From contig NZ_LMUR01000022.1 of assembly GCF_009765825.1 (NCBI RefSeq), positions 628,302 through 692,301 of the forward strand: DNA of 64,000 nucleotides. Reading direction: 5' to 3'. The position numbers and the translations under genes were made by a program. The notes below the pieces were generated by a model. The model saw nothing but the letters and a program-made list of their open reading frames with translations, was not told the DNA's origin and searched no databases. This document shows positions 7,913-16,634 of this stretch, one piece after another (positions within the stretch are counted from its first letter, which is position 1; every line of letters begins with the position of its first letter). This stretch comes from Granulicella sp. L60. GTDB taxonomy: Bacteria > Acidobacteriota > Terriglobia > Terriglobales > Acidobacteriaceae.

Positions 7913-9109
7913 GTGATTTCAACTTCCGGGTGGTGCATGAAGGTAGAGAGAGAGACGGCGCTGCGGGCGCATGAGCAGCGTTTTCGAGAGGCAGGGCGAG
8001 TGTTTGGCGCTCCGGCACGGGTGAATTTGATTGGAGAGCACACCGACTATACGGGTGGGCTGGTGATGCCGATGGCGATCGGGTTTCGGACGGAGGCGGT
8101 GGTGAGCGGGCGATCGGATGGCCGCGCGGTTTTCTATTCGGAGAACTTTGGCGAAGAGGCTTCGTTCGAGATCGCTTCGATGGGGCGGTCTCCGGAGGGA
8201 CGTTGGAGCGACTACCCTGCGGGCGTGCTTTGGTGTCTTCGTGAGGAGGGCATCGAGGTTGGCGGCTTCAATATGACGCTGGTGGGAGATGTGCCGCTGG
8301 GTGCGGGGCTGAGCTCGTCGGCGTCGGTGGAGGTGGCTACGGCGATGGCGCTGCTGGCGCATGCGGGTGCTTCGTTGCCGATGGAGAAGATTGCGACGCT
8401 GTGCCGTCGGGCAGAGAACGAGTATGTCGGCGCGAAGAGCGGGATTATGGATCAGTTCGTCGTCGTGGGCGCTGTGGCGGAGAGGGCGATGCTGCTGGAT
8501 TGCCGGTCGCTGGAGTATGAGTTGCTGCCGCTGCCGGCGCAGGTGCGGGTGGTGATCTGCAACTCGATGGTGAAGCATGCGGTGGCGACGGGAGAGTATG
8601 GCGACCGGCGCGACGAGGTGGAGGCAGGACAGGCGGTGCTCCGGAAACGGCTTGGGATTGAACTGCTGCGGGATGCTACGGTCGCGGACCTGGAGGCATG
8701 CAGAGATGAGATGTCTGCGGCGAGTTTTGCGCGGTGCCGACATATTATTACCGAGAATGGGCGGGTTGTGATGGCGAAGGAGGCTCTGTTGCGTGGTGAT
8801 GTCGAGCGGTTTGGAAGGTTGATGGTGGAGGCACATGCGAGTATGCGTGACGACTTTGCGGCGAGCTGCGAGGAGGTCGATGTGTTGGTGGAGATTGCGA
8901 TGCGGCAGGAGGGGTGCTACGGGGCGCGGATTACCGGGGGCGGGTTTGGCGGCTGCACGGTGAACGTGGTTCGCGCGGCGGATGCGGAGCCGTTTGTGGA
9001 GGCGCTCCGGGGCGAGTACGCGGAGAAGACTGCAATCGCGGCGGAGTGTTTCGTGTGTGCGCCGGGGGATGGTGCGTTGGCGATGGCGGCACAGGAGGTG
9101 GGACGATGA
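7913..9109 (+). CDS. galK: Galactokinase
   Basis: A GHMP kinase that phosphorylates galactose at C1 in the Leloir pathway. The sugar-binding motif ARVNLIGEHTDYTGG near residue 40, the phosphate loop PLGAGLSSSASVE near 130, and the third motif RITGGGFGGCTV near 340 are all present; length (398 residues, or 390 from the ATG at 7937) is normal. Neither start has a good ribosome site, so the GTG at 7913 is provisional. galT overlaps the stop codon, so both Leloir enzymes are co-expressed; galE is not in the window. Confidence 0.94.
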   Translation: MISTSGWCMKVERETALRAHEQRFREAGRVFGAPARVNLIGEHTDYTGGLVMPMAIGFRTEAVVSGRSDGRAVFYSENFGEEASFEIASMGRSPEGRWSDYPAGVLWCLREEGIEVGGFNMTLVGDVPLGAGLSSSASVEVATAMALLAHAGASLPMEKIATLCRRAENEYVGAKSGIMDQFVVVGAVAERAMLLDCRSLEYELLPLPAQVRVVICNSMVKHAVATGEYGDRRDEVEAGQAVLRKRLGIELLRDATVADLEACRDEMSAASFARCRHIITENGRVVMAKEALLRGDVERFGRLMVEAHASMRDDFAASCEEVDVLVEIAMRQEGCYGARITGGGFGGCTVNVVRAADAEPFVEALRGEYAEKTAIAAECFVCAPGDGALAMAAQEVGR

Positions 9110-10158
9110 ATCCTTTGGCGCAGACCAATCCTCATCGCAGGTTCAATCCGTTGAAGCGGGAGTGGGTGTTGGTGTCGCCGAACCGCACGCAGAGGCCGTG
9201 GCAGGGACAGATGGAGAAGCCTGCGGCTCCGGCTGCGCTGACCTATGATCCGGACTGCTATCTGTGCCCAGGGAATATGCGGGCTGGAGGGGCTCGGACG
9301 GATAAATACACGAGCACGTATGTCTTTGAGAACGACTATGCGGCGTTGAAGGCGGATGCTCCGCGGTTTTCGAGCGATGAGGGCGGCAAGGGGCTGCTGG
9401 TGGCAGAGGGCGAGAGCGGACTGTGCCGGGTGATCTGCTTTTCACCGCGGCACGATCTTACGCTGGCGAAGATGTCGGTGGAGGAGATTCGCGCCGTGGT
9501 GGATGTGTGGGCCGAGCAGTATCGGGAGCTTGGTGCGCGGGATGACATTGGGTATGTGCAGGTGTTTGAAAATCGCGGGGCGATGATGGGTGCGAGCAAT
9601 CCGCATCCGCATGGGCAGATATGGGCGAGCAGGTCGGTGCCGAATGAACTGGTGGCCGAGCTCGCGGGGCAGAGGGCCTACTTCGCGGAGAAGAACGAGG
9701 TGCTGCTGTGCGCGTATCTCGGGTTGGAAGAGGCTGCGGGTGAGCGCGTGGTTGCGGCGAATGCGAGCTTTGTGGCGGTGGTGCCGTACTGGGCGGTGTG
9801 GCCGTTTGAGGTGATGATTCTGCCGCGTCGCCGTGTAGCGCAGCTGCAGGATCTGACGGAGGCGGAGCGGTCGGACTTTGCGGCGATCTTAAGGACTGTG
9901 ACGGCTACGTACGATGAGGTGTTCGATACGCCGTTTCCTTATTCGATGGGACTGCATCCGGCGCCGTGCGATGGAGAGGAGCATCCGGAGTGGCAGTTTC
10001 ATGTTCACTTCTATCCACCGCTGCTGCGTTCGGCGACCATTCGTAAGTTCATGGTTGGGTTCGAGCTGCTGGGCGGGCCGCAGAGGGATATTACGCCGGA
10101 GTCTGCGGCTGAGGTGTTGCGGCAGGCTGGGACGCGGGTAGGTACTTCGCGTGGTTGA
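9106..10158 (+). CDS. galT: Galactose-1-phosphate uridylyltransferase
   Basis: Transfers UMP from UDP-glucose to galactose-1-phosphate. The ATG at 9106 overlaps the galK stop (ATGA) and has AGGAGG upstream, which decides the start although the reading frame is open further upstream. The 350-residue protein has the zinc pair in DPDCYLCPGN, the FENRGAMMGASNPHPHGQIW block containing the catalytic HPH, and the late histidine segment WQFHVHFYPP. It completes the galK-galT operon and converges on the pyrimidine phosphorylase gene across a repeat-containing gap. Confidence 0.96.
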   Translation: MNPLAQTNPHRRFNPLKREWVLVSPNRTQRPWQGQMEKPAAPAALTYDPDCYLCPGNMRAGGARTDKYTSTYVFENDYAALKADAPRFSSDEGGKGLLVAEGESGLCRVICFSPRHDLTLAKMSVEEIRAVVDVWAEQYRELGARDDIGYVQVFENRGAMMGASNPHPHGQIWASRSVPNELVAELAGQRAYFAEKNEVLLCAYLGLEEAAGERVVAANASFVAVVPYWAVWPFEVMILPRRRVAQLQDLTEAERSDFAAILRTVTATYDEVFDTPFPYSMGLHPAPCDGEEHPEWQFHVHFYPPLLRSATIRKFMVGFELLGGPQRDITPESAAEVLRQAGTRVGTSRG

Positions 10159-10278
10159 GGGTCTCTCTTTGAGAGGCGCTGCTCTGGCCGTGATTAGAGC
10201 AGTTTCGCAGTTGGTGTAGAGCAACAGCAAGTGCAAAGGCGCAATACAGGGGTTCTTCCCCTTCGACACGCTCAGGGT

Positions 10279-10337
10279 CAGAATGACGACCCTCTAAATC
10301 AGAATGACGACCTTCTCAATCTGAAGGTCGTCATTCT
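10279..10337. repeat. REP-like repeat with tandem and inverted copies
   Basis: Two 21-base direct copies (10279-10299 and 10300-10320, 19 of 21 identical, beginning CAGAATGACGACC) are followed by an inverted copy. The second copy and the inverted one form a perfect 15-pair stem: 10301-10315 pairs with 10323-10337 around a 7-base loop. It lies between the convergent galT and pyrimidine phosphorylase genes. It could be a dispersed intergenic palindrome of the REP type, and it could also serve as a bidirectional terminator, although neither side has a clean T-run. Confidence 0.6.
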
Positions 10338-10379
10338 CAAATAGGCGATTAGTGGCTCTAGAGCGGAAGCGAAGAGGCT

Positions 10380-11771
10380 CTAGTTCGGCTTTTTGACTAC
10401 TTCGTGGATGAGGGGTTGGAGCTGGGGTGGGGTGGCGGAGATTTGTAACGTCTTCCGGAGCATATCCTCGGGTTCGTCGAGGAGGGATGGGTCTTCGGCG
10501 AAGAGGGTGATGAGGGGCTGATTGGCTTCGAGGCGGTCGCCTAGCTTGGCGTGCATCTCGATACCGGCGTGGGCGCTGACGGGATCGCCGGGTTTGGTGC
10601 GGCCTGCGCCGAGGCGTTGGACGGCCCAGCCGACTTGTTTGCAGTCCATGGAGGCGAGGTAGCCGGAGTGCGGGGCGGTGATGGTGCGAGTGGCGGTGGA
10701 CTTGTGGTGGGCGGCGGGATCCATGAAGATGGCGGTGTCGCCGCCTTGTGCTGTGACGATTCTGAGCCAGGCCTTGTAGGCTTCGCCGGAGAGAAGGATC
10801 TCGTCGGAGAGGCTGGCTCCGGCCTCGGGGGTGTCGGCGCGACCGGCGAGGTGGAGCATCCAGCCGGCGAGGATGTTGGAGAGTTGAATGATGTCGCGCG
10901 ACATTGGATGGCGTGTTTCTTTGTGCGTGGCGCGCATGATGTCGATGCACTCCCAGACTTCGACCCAGTTGCCGGAGAAGCGGCCGAGGGGTTCGTCCAT
11001 GCTGGTGAGGAGGGCGACGGTGCGCGTGCCGGAGGCCTCGCCGGTCTGAACCATGAGTTCGGCGAGGAGTCTGGACTTTTCGTAGGTGGGCATGAAGGCG
11101 CCGCTGCCGACCTTGACGTCGAGGACGAGGGCGTTGAGGTCTTCGGCGAGTTTCTTGCTCATGATGCTGGCGGTGATGAGGAAGGGGGACTCGACGGTGC
11201 CGGTGTGGTCGCGGAGCCCGTAGAGGATGCGGTCGGCGGGGACGATGCGCGGGGTCTGGCCGATGAGGGCTGCGCCGCATTTTTTTAATACGTCGGCTAG
11301 TTGGGTGAGGTTGAGCTGGGTGTTGAAGCCGGGGATGGTCTCGAGCTTGTCGAGGGTGCCACCGGTGTGGCCTAAGGAACGGCCGCTGATCATGGGAACG
11401 CAGATGCCGGGGATGCCTGCGGGGGTGGGCGAGGCAAGGCCGGCGGCGGCGAGTATGGGGGCGATGAGGAGAGAGGTCTTGTCGCCTACTCCGCCGGTGG
11501 AGTGCTTGTCGATGGTAAACGTGTGGAGGGGTGCGGCGTCGAAGGTGTCGCCGGAGGTGCGCATGGCAGAGGTGAGGGTGGCGAGCTCCTGCGGGTTGAG
11601 GCCGCGTTGGAAGACGGCCATGAGGAAGCTGGCGATCTGGGCGTCGGTGATGAGTTGCTTTTCTGTGGTGCGATCGACGATGGCGCGGATGAGGGCGTGG
11701 ATCTCGGCGTCGGTGAGGGCGAGTCCGTCGCGCTTGTGCAGGATGATGTCGATGGGGTGGATGGTGGTCAT
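10380..11771 (-). CDS. Thymidine / pyrimidine-nucleoside phosphorylase
   Basis: Phosphorolyses pyrimidine (deoxy)nucleosides to base and (deoxy)ribose-1-phosphate. The family signature SGRSLGHTGGTLDKLE near residue 110 is exact, preceded by the phosphate site DKHSTGGVGDKTSLL and followed by the KVGSGAFMPT block. At 463 residues it is slightly longer than E. coli DeoA. It lies 18 bases after cdd on the same strand, so the pair forms a pyrimidine salvage operon in which cytidine is deaminated to uridine and then cleaved. I cannot tell DeoA from the broader Pdp specificity, so no symbol is given. Confidence 0.94.
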   Translation of the reverse strand: MTTIHPIDIILHKRDGLALTDAEIHALIRAIVDRTTEKQLITDAQIASFLMAVFQRGLNPQELATLTSAMRTSGDTFDAAPLHTFTIDKHSTGGVGDKTSLLIAPILAAAGLASPTPAGIPGICVPMISGRSLGHTGGTLDKLETIPGFNTQLNLTQLADVLKKCGAALIGQTPRIVPADRILYGLRDHTGTVESPFLITASIMSKKLAEDLNALVLDVKVGSGAFMPTYEKSRLLAELMVQTGEASGTRTVALLTSMDEPLGRFSGNWVEVWECIDIMRATHKETRHPMSRDIIQLSNILAGWMLHLAGRADTPEAGASLSDEILLSGEAYKAWLRIVTAQGGDTAIFMDPAAHHKSTATRTITAPHSGYLASMDCKQVGWAVQRLGAGRTKPGDPVSAHAGIEMHAKLGDRLEANQPLITLFAEDPSLLDEPEDMLRKTLQISATPPQLQPLIHEVVKKPN

Positions 11772-11789
11772 GATCGGGTTGTCATTTGG

Positions 11790-12212
11790 TTATGAGTTGT
11801 TGAGCAGGAAGGCGTGGGGGAGCAGGTCGGCGATGGTGGTTTGGGCTGTGCCGTCTGCGCCGGGGAAGAAGACGATGGTGTCGGGGGTGCTGAACTCGTG
11901 GATGGTCTGGCGGCAGGCTCCGCAGGGCTGGCTGGCGGTGGCGTTGAGGTTGACGACGGTGATGGCGCGGATGCGGATGCCGGGGCCGTGGAGGGCGACG
12001 GCGGAGGCGATGGCGGACTGCTCGGCGCAGACGGTGAGGCGGTAGGAGGCGTTTTCGACGTTGCAGCCGGTGACGATCCCTCCGCTGGTGAGAAGGAGCG
12101 CGGCGCCGACGCGGAAGTGGCTGTAGGGCGCGTAGGCGTGGTGAGCGGTGGCGGTGGCGTGATGCTCTAGCTCGGCGATCTGTGCGGCGGTGAGGCTGGG
12201 AGAAGACGACAT
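11790..12212 (-). CDS. cdd: Cytidine deaminase
   Basis: A 140-residue small-type (homotetrameric) cytidine deaminase. The zinc site is visible as CAE near residue 77 and PCGACRQ near 113; the substrate loop GCNVENASYRLTVC precedes the first Cys, and YSHFRVGAALL is the typical N-terminal strand. It deaminates cytidine and deoxycytidine to uridine forms for the downstream phosphorylase. It is transcribed divergently from cheA with an 85-base shared upstream region. Confidence 0.95.
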   Translation of the reverse strand: MSSSPSLTAAQIAELEHHATATAHHAYAPYSHFRVGAALLLTSGGIVTGCNVENASYRLTVCAEQSAIASAVALHGPGIRIRAITVVNLNATASQPCGACRQTIHEFSTPDTIVFFPGADGTAQTTIADLLPHAFLLNNS

Positions 12213-12297
12213 GATGTGGTGAGGCTATCGGGTGTGAGGGGAGGATAGCAAGTGGCGGTGCGCTAATGGTTATAGCTCTGCGCCCGATATAGGAGAT

Positions 12298-14499
12298 GTG
12301 GACGACCTGACTAAAGAATTTATCGCAGAGAGCCAGGAGGGTCTGGACCGGATGGAACGGTGCCTGACCGAACTGGAGACGCGGCCTGATGACGCGGAGT
12401 TGCTGGGCGAGATCTTTCGCGCGGTGCATACGATCAAGGGGACGACGGGATTTCTTGGCTTCGACCGGCTGGAGAAGCTGGCGCACTCGGGAGAACATCT
12501 GCTGGGCTCGCTGCGCGATGGGAGACTGACGGTGACGTCGGACCTGATCAGCGGGCTGTTGCGGCTGATGGATGGGCTGCGCGCGATTCTGGTGCTGATC
12601 GAAGAGACGGGTGGCGAGGGAACGCGGGCGGGCGACGAGGATGGGGAGTTGATCGCAGAGCTGGCTGAGTTGAATGGGCAGATGCCTGCTGAACATGTCG
12701 AGGAGCGGGAGTCTGGGCTGGAGATTGCGCTCGTCGAGGGCACTCGAACGTCTGAGGCTCCGGTGGCCACGATGCCGGTTGCAGGCGCGGCTGGGCCAGT
12801 GCTGGAGAAGACAAGCGGTGGTGGCGGCGATAAGACGCTGCGTATAGACGTCGATGTGTTGAACCGCATGATGAACCTGGTGGGCGAGCTGGTGCTGACG
12901 AGAAACCAGATGTTGCAGAGCGGGATGGAGGCGGCGAACTTTCCTGAGTTGGCGCGGCGGCTGGATAGTGTGACGGCGGACCTTCGCGAGACCGTGATGC
13001 AGGCGAGGATGCAGCCGGTTGGGAATCTGTTTGGGAAGTTTCCTCGGATGGTTCGGGATCTCTCGCGGACGTGTGGGCGCGAGGTGCGGGTTGAGTTCAG
13101 CGGGCAGGAGACGGGACTGGATAAGAGTCTGCTGGAGGCGATCAAAGATCCGCTGACGCATGCGGTGAGGAATGCGGTCGATCATGGGATTGAATCGCCG
13201 GCGGATCGGGTTCTGGCGGGGAAGGCGGCGGAGGGTTGTCTTCGGCTGCGGGCGTTCCATGAGAGCGGCTCGGTGGTGATCGAGGTGGCTGATGACGGCG
13301 CCGGGATTCCGACGGAGCGGGTGTTGCAGAAGGCGATCGAACGCAACCTGGTAACGGCGGAGCAGGCCGCGGAGATGTCCGAACGCGAGGTGCTGCAGCT
13401 GATCTTTCTGCCGGGATTTTCTACTGCGGCGGCGGTGACGACGGTTTCGGGCCGTGGCGTCGGCATGGATGTGGTGCGGGCGAATGTCGAGAAGGTGGGC
13501 GGGAGCGTCGAGCTGGAGTCACGCAAAGGACTGGGTACAACGCTACGCCTGCGGGTGCCACTGACGCTGGCGATTGTCCCGTCGCTTGTGGTGCGCAGCG
13601 GAGGACACAGCTTCGCGCTGCCGCAGAGTGCGCTGGTGGAGCTGGTGGATATACCGCAGCGGGAGTTCGCGCAGGTGGTACAGCGGATTGGGTCTTCGGA
13701 GCTGTTTCGACTGCGGGAGCGATTGCTGCCGATGGTGTGGCTAGACAGGTTGCTTGGGCTTGAGACGGAATCTCCTGAGACGTCGAAGGGACATTACCTG
13801 GCGGTGCTGGAAGCGGAGGGCTGCAGGTATGGGCTGGTGGTGGACGATCTGATGTCGCCGGAGGAGATTGTGGTGAAGCCGCTGTCGCCCGTGCTGCGTG
13901 AGATCGGGCTGTTCTCCGGAGCGACGGTGCTGGGTAATGGGACTCTGGCTTTGATTCTGGATATTGGGGCGACGGCGGCGCGTGCCGGGGTGAAACCGGT
14001 CGAGGAAGAGAGTGGAGACGCGGAGGCGAGCGAGTCTAGCAAGACGAAGGGCGCAGGGAGGGCGGAGGCCTCGTTCCTGATCTTCGCAGACGGTGCTCGC
14101 GGACGGACGGCGCTACCGCTGAATGTGGTGGAGCGGATTGAGAGCGTGCCGCTGAGCCAGATCGAGTATGCGGGGGGACGTCCTCTGTTGCAGTATCGCG
14201 GTGAGCTGTTGCCGCTGAAGGATGACGGCGGTGTGCTGGCGGAGCTGGAGTTGGAACAGCGGGCAGGCGAAGAGGTGTTGGTGACGGTGCTGATCTGCGG
14301 CGGCCGAGTGGCGGGTGGAGTGCAGCGGGTGGGCATGGTGGTGCGGAAGGTGCTCGATGTATCCGATGGCACGCTGCTGGATGCGGATGCCGCCGAAGGG
14401 ATGGAGCTGGCGATGGTCAAGGACAGGGTCACAATGGTTCATCGCGAGTCGGGCATGAGTGTTGGGACGGGTGCAGCGGCATGGCAGGAGGTTGCGTGA
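12298..14499 (+). CDS. cheA: Chemotaxis histidine kinase CheA with two CheW-like domains
   Basis: The 733-residue kinase has an Hpt domain (residues 1-105) with phospho-acceptor His44 in AVHTIKGTTGF, a linker, a dimerisation helix pair beginning LNRMMNLVGELVLTRNQ (about 185-240), the ATPase with N-box HAVRNAVDHGIE, G1 VADDGAGI and G2 GRGVGMDVV (to about 420), then a CheW-like regulatory domain (about 425-545) and a second, more diverged CheW-like domain (about 570-720). No separate CheY/CheB-docking P2 domain is evident between Hpt and the dimerisation helices. The GTG start is only two bases from an AGGAG, an unusually short spacing. It heads the che operon. Confidence 0.93.
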   Translation: MDDLTKEFIAESQEGLDRMERCLTELETRPDDAELLGEIFRAVHTIKGTTGFLGFDRLEKLAHSGEHLLGSLRDGRLTVTSDLISGLLRLMDGLRAILVLIEETGGEGTRAGDEDGELIAELAELNGQMPAEHVEERESGLEIALVEGTRTSEAPVATMPVAGAAGPVLEKTSGGGGDKTLRIDVDVLNRMMNLVGELVLTRNQMLQSGMEAANFPELARRLDSVTADLRETVMQARMQPVGNLFGKFPRMVRDLSRTCGREVRVEFSGQETGLDKSLLEAIKDPLTHAVRNAVDHGIESPADRVLAGKAAEGCLRLRAFHESGSVVIEVADDGAGIPTERVLQKAIERNLVTAEQAAEMSEREVLQLIFLPGFSTAAAVTTVSGRGVGMDVVRANVEKVGGSVELESRKGLGTTLRLRVPLTLAIVPSLVVRSGGHSFALPQSALVELVDIPQREFAQVVQRIGSSELFRLRERLLPMVWLDRLLGLETESPETSKGHYLAVLEAEGCRYGLVVDDLMSPEEIVVKPLSPVLREIGLFSGATVLGNGTLALILDIGATAARAGVKPVEEESGDAEASESSKTKGAGRAEASFLIFADGARGRTALPLNVVERIESVPLSQIEYAGGRPLLQYRGELLPLKDDGGVLAELELEQRAGEEVLVTVLICGGRVAGGVQRVGMVVRKVLDVSDGTLLDADAAEGMELAMVKDRVTMVHRESGMSVGTGAAAWQEVA

Positions 14500-15032
14500 G
14501 ACTAGGGGAGTGGGACAGGGCGGACGAGATACAGGATGAAGACGATGCTGTGTCTCTTTGTTCGCTGTATGCGGGTAGCGAGAGTTTTGGTATCGATACG
14601 AACAAGATCCGTGAGGTGTTGGGGGAGCGTGAGCTTCAACGGGTGCCGATGTCGCCCGCGTTTATCGCAGGCGTGGTGCCGTATCGGGGTGAGGTGTTGA
14701 CCACGGTGAACCTGCGTGCGCTGCTGGGGATGGAGGAGCATGCGGGACGTTGTTGTGTGCTGGTGATGGAGGATGATGGCGCGGGAGAACGTTTTGGGCT
14801 AGTGGTAGATGCAGTCGGTGGAGTGGTGACGGTGAGCCGCAGAAAGCTCGAAGCGAATCCGTGCACGCTGGAGGCTCGCGGCAGATGGTTGTTTGACGGT
14901 GCTTACAAGATGGAGACCGGTCTGATGATTCGCCTGGATCCGATGAAGCTGTGTCCGTCGCGGCTGTCGGAGACTGGGTTGTTTCGACCGAGTATGAATG
15001 GAGGTACGGATGCGAGCCCTGATCGTCGATGA
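14496..15032 (+). CDS. cheW: Chemotaxis coupling protein CheW
   Basis: A small CheW domain protein (about 178 residues) that links receptors to CheA. The conserved pattern runs from SLYAGSESFGIDTNKIREVL through VPYRGEVLTTVNLRALLG to GLVVDAVGGVVTV. The start is taken as the GTG at 14496, which overlaps the cheA stop (GTGA) and has AGGAGG four bases upstream; an ATG at 14481 in the same frame lacks such a site. The last residues overlap the start of cheY by 23 bases, so the three genes are tightly coupled. Confidence 0.9.
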   Translation: MRLGEWDRADEIQDEDDAVSLCSLYAGSESFGIDTNKIREVLGERELQRVPMSPAFIAGVVPYRGEVLTTVNLRALLGMEEHAGRCCVLVMEDDGAGERFGLVVDAVGGVVTVSRRKLEANPCTLEARGRWLFDGAYKMETGLMIRLDPMKLCPSRLSETGLFRPSMNGGTDASPDRR

Positions 15033-15381
15033 TTCCAGTTTTATCCGTGAGTATCTGCGACATCTGCTGCACCGGATGGGAGTTGTGTGCAAAGAGGCTG
15101 TGGACGGTAGCGATGCGCTGAGTGTGTTGGCCGCTGAGCAGGACTTCGACCTGATGCTGCTGGATGTGAATATGCCGGTGATGAATGGGTTGGAGTGTGT
15201 GAAGGCGCTGCGCGCGGCGAGGCTCGGTCCTGAGATGAAGGTGATGATGGTGACGACCGAGGCGGATCACTCGTTCATTGCTACGGCGCTGGATAATGGC
15301 GCGGACGAGTTTCTGATGAAGCCGTTTACTCCGGAGAGCCTTCGCGAGAAGATGCTTCTGCTTGGATTTATCGCTGCTTGA
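15010..15381 (+). CDS. cheY: CheY-type response regulator
   Basis: A single receiver domain (123 residues). It shows the acidic pair VDDS, the phospho-acceptor Asp in MLLDVNMPVMNG, the Thr in VTTEA and the Lys in LMKPFTP, with no output domain. It should be phosphorylated by the CheA upstream and act on the flagellar switch or another target. The ATG at 15010 is chosen over 14998 because GGAGG lies five bases before it. It starts inside the end of cheW. Confidence 0.9.
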   Translation: MRALIVDDSSFIREYLRHLLHRMGVVCKEAVDGSDALSVLAAEQDFDLMLLDVNMPVMNGLECVKALRAARLGPEMKVMMVTTEADHSFIATALDNGADEFLMKPFTPESLREKMLLLGFIAA

Positions 15382-15407
15382 GAACAGACATATAAAGGAA
15401 CTTCAGC

Positions 15408-16634
15408 ATGGAGATGAAGCAGGAACGGCCCATCCGCGTCCTGGCTGCGGACGATTCGGCGGTGATGCGGGGGATTATGGCGAAGCTGTTTGGCACTCAT
15501 GCGCAGGATCGGCTGAGTGAGCTTCCGCGCATGGAGCTGTGCGGCATGGCACGGGATGGGATGGAGTGCCTGGAGTCGGTGAAGCAGCTTCAGCCGGATG
15601 TGTTGGTTCTGGATCTTGAGATGCCGAAGCTGAATGGCCTGGATGTGCTGGACCGGCTGCGGGCGGATCACTCGAAGCTGCCGGTGATTATGTGCAGCTC
15701 GTATACCGAGTATGGTGCGCGTTCCACGCTTGAGGCACTGGCGAGGGGAGCTTCGGACTATGTGACCAAGCCGGCGGAGCAGCGGGATTTTGCCTCGGCG
15801 ATGCAATCCCTTTCACGTCAGTTGTTGCCACGAATTGCTGCACTGGCGAAGGACACTGTTCGAAAGGGAGAGGTGAGGGCTGGCTCGTCGATCGGGATCC
15901 CGACAGCGGGGTTGAAGGTAACATCGACGACAAAGCCTCTTTCACCGATAGAGGTGATTGTGATCGGCCTATCTACAGGGGGGCCGGCTGCGCTGGAGCA
16001 GCTGCTCCCAAGCTTGCCGGCGGATTTTCCTGTGCCAGTGTTGATTGTGCAGCACATGCCGAAGTTGTTTACCGGGGCGCTGGCGGAACGGCTGGATCGG
16101 TGCTGTGCGCTGCGTGTGGAGCAGGCTTACGACGACGCGATGATCCGTCCGGGAACGATATGGTTGGCTCCGGGCGACGCGCATATGGAGGTGGCGCCGC
16201 GACGGAAGATGGCTGGTGAGGAAGGGGGAGTCACGGGGATGCGCGGGGGCAGGGTGCGGCTGCATCAGCAGGAGCCTCTCAACCACTGCAGGCCTTCGGT
16301 GGACTACCTTTTCTACTCTGCAGCACGGATGTACGGTGCGGGGGCGTTGGCGCTAATGATGACTGGCATGGGATCGGACGGGCTGGATGGGGCACGGGCC
16401 GTACATGAAGGCGGAGGGGTGGTGCTGGCCCAGGATGAGGCGAGTTCCGCGGTGTGGGGCATGCCGGGGCGGGTGTCGGAGGCTGGGATTGCGGACGCGA
16501 CGCTGCCGCTGTCGGCGATCGCAGGGGCGCTGCGCCAGAGAGTGAGTGGGGAGTGGGTGACGAAGCATGAGACAGGGAGCCGGCATCCTGCGGTAGAGAC
16601 GGCGCGAAGGGAGGTGCAGCATGGCCTGCTCTGA
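15408..16634 (+). CDS. cheB: Protein-glutamate methylesterase CheB
   Basis: A 408-residue two-domain enzyme. The N-terminal receiver carries LAADDSAVMR and the phospho-acceptor Asp in LVLDLEMPKLNG; the C-terminal methylesterase carries the catalytic triad in GLSTGGP (Ser), VQHMP (His) and MTGMGSDG (Asp). A linker of about 40 residues with low complexity joins them. It demethylates or deamidates receptor glutamates, opposing CheR, whose gene overlaps its end by 14 bases. Confidence 0.95.
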   Translation: MEMKQERPIRVLAADDSAVMRGIMAKLFGTHAQDRLSELPRMELCGMARDGMECLESVKQLQPDVLVLDLEMPKLNGLDVLDRLRADHSKLPVIMCSSYTEYGARSTLEALARGASDYVTKPAEQRDFASAMQSLSRQLLPRIAALAKDTVRKGEVRAGSSIGIPTAGLKVTSTTKPLSPIEVIVIGLSTGGPAALEQLLPSLPADFPVPVLIVQHMPKLFTGALAERLDRCCALRVEQAYDDAMIRPGTIWLAPGDAHMEVAPRRKMAGEEGGVTGMRGGRVRLHQQEPLNHCRPSVDYLFYSAARMYGAGALALMMTGMGSDGLDGARAVHEGGGVVLAQDEASSAVWGMPGRVSEAGIADATLPLSAIAGALRQRVSGEWVTKHETGSRHPAVETARREVQHGLL

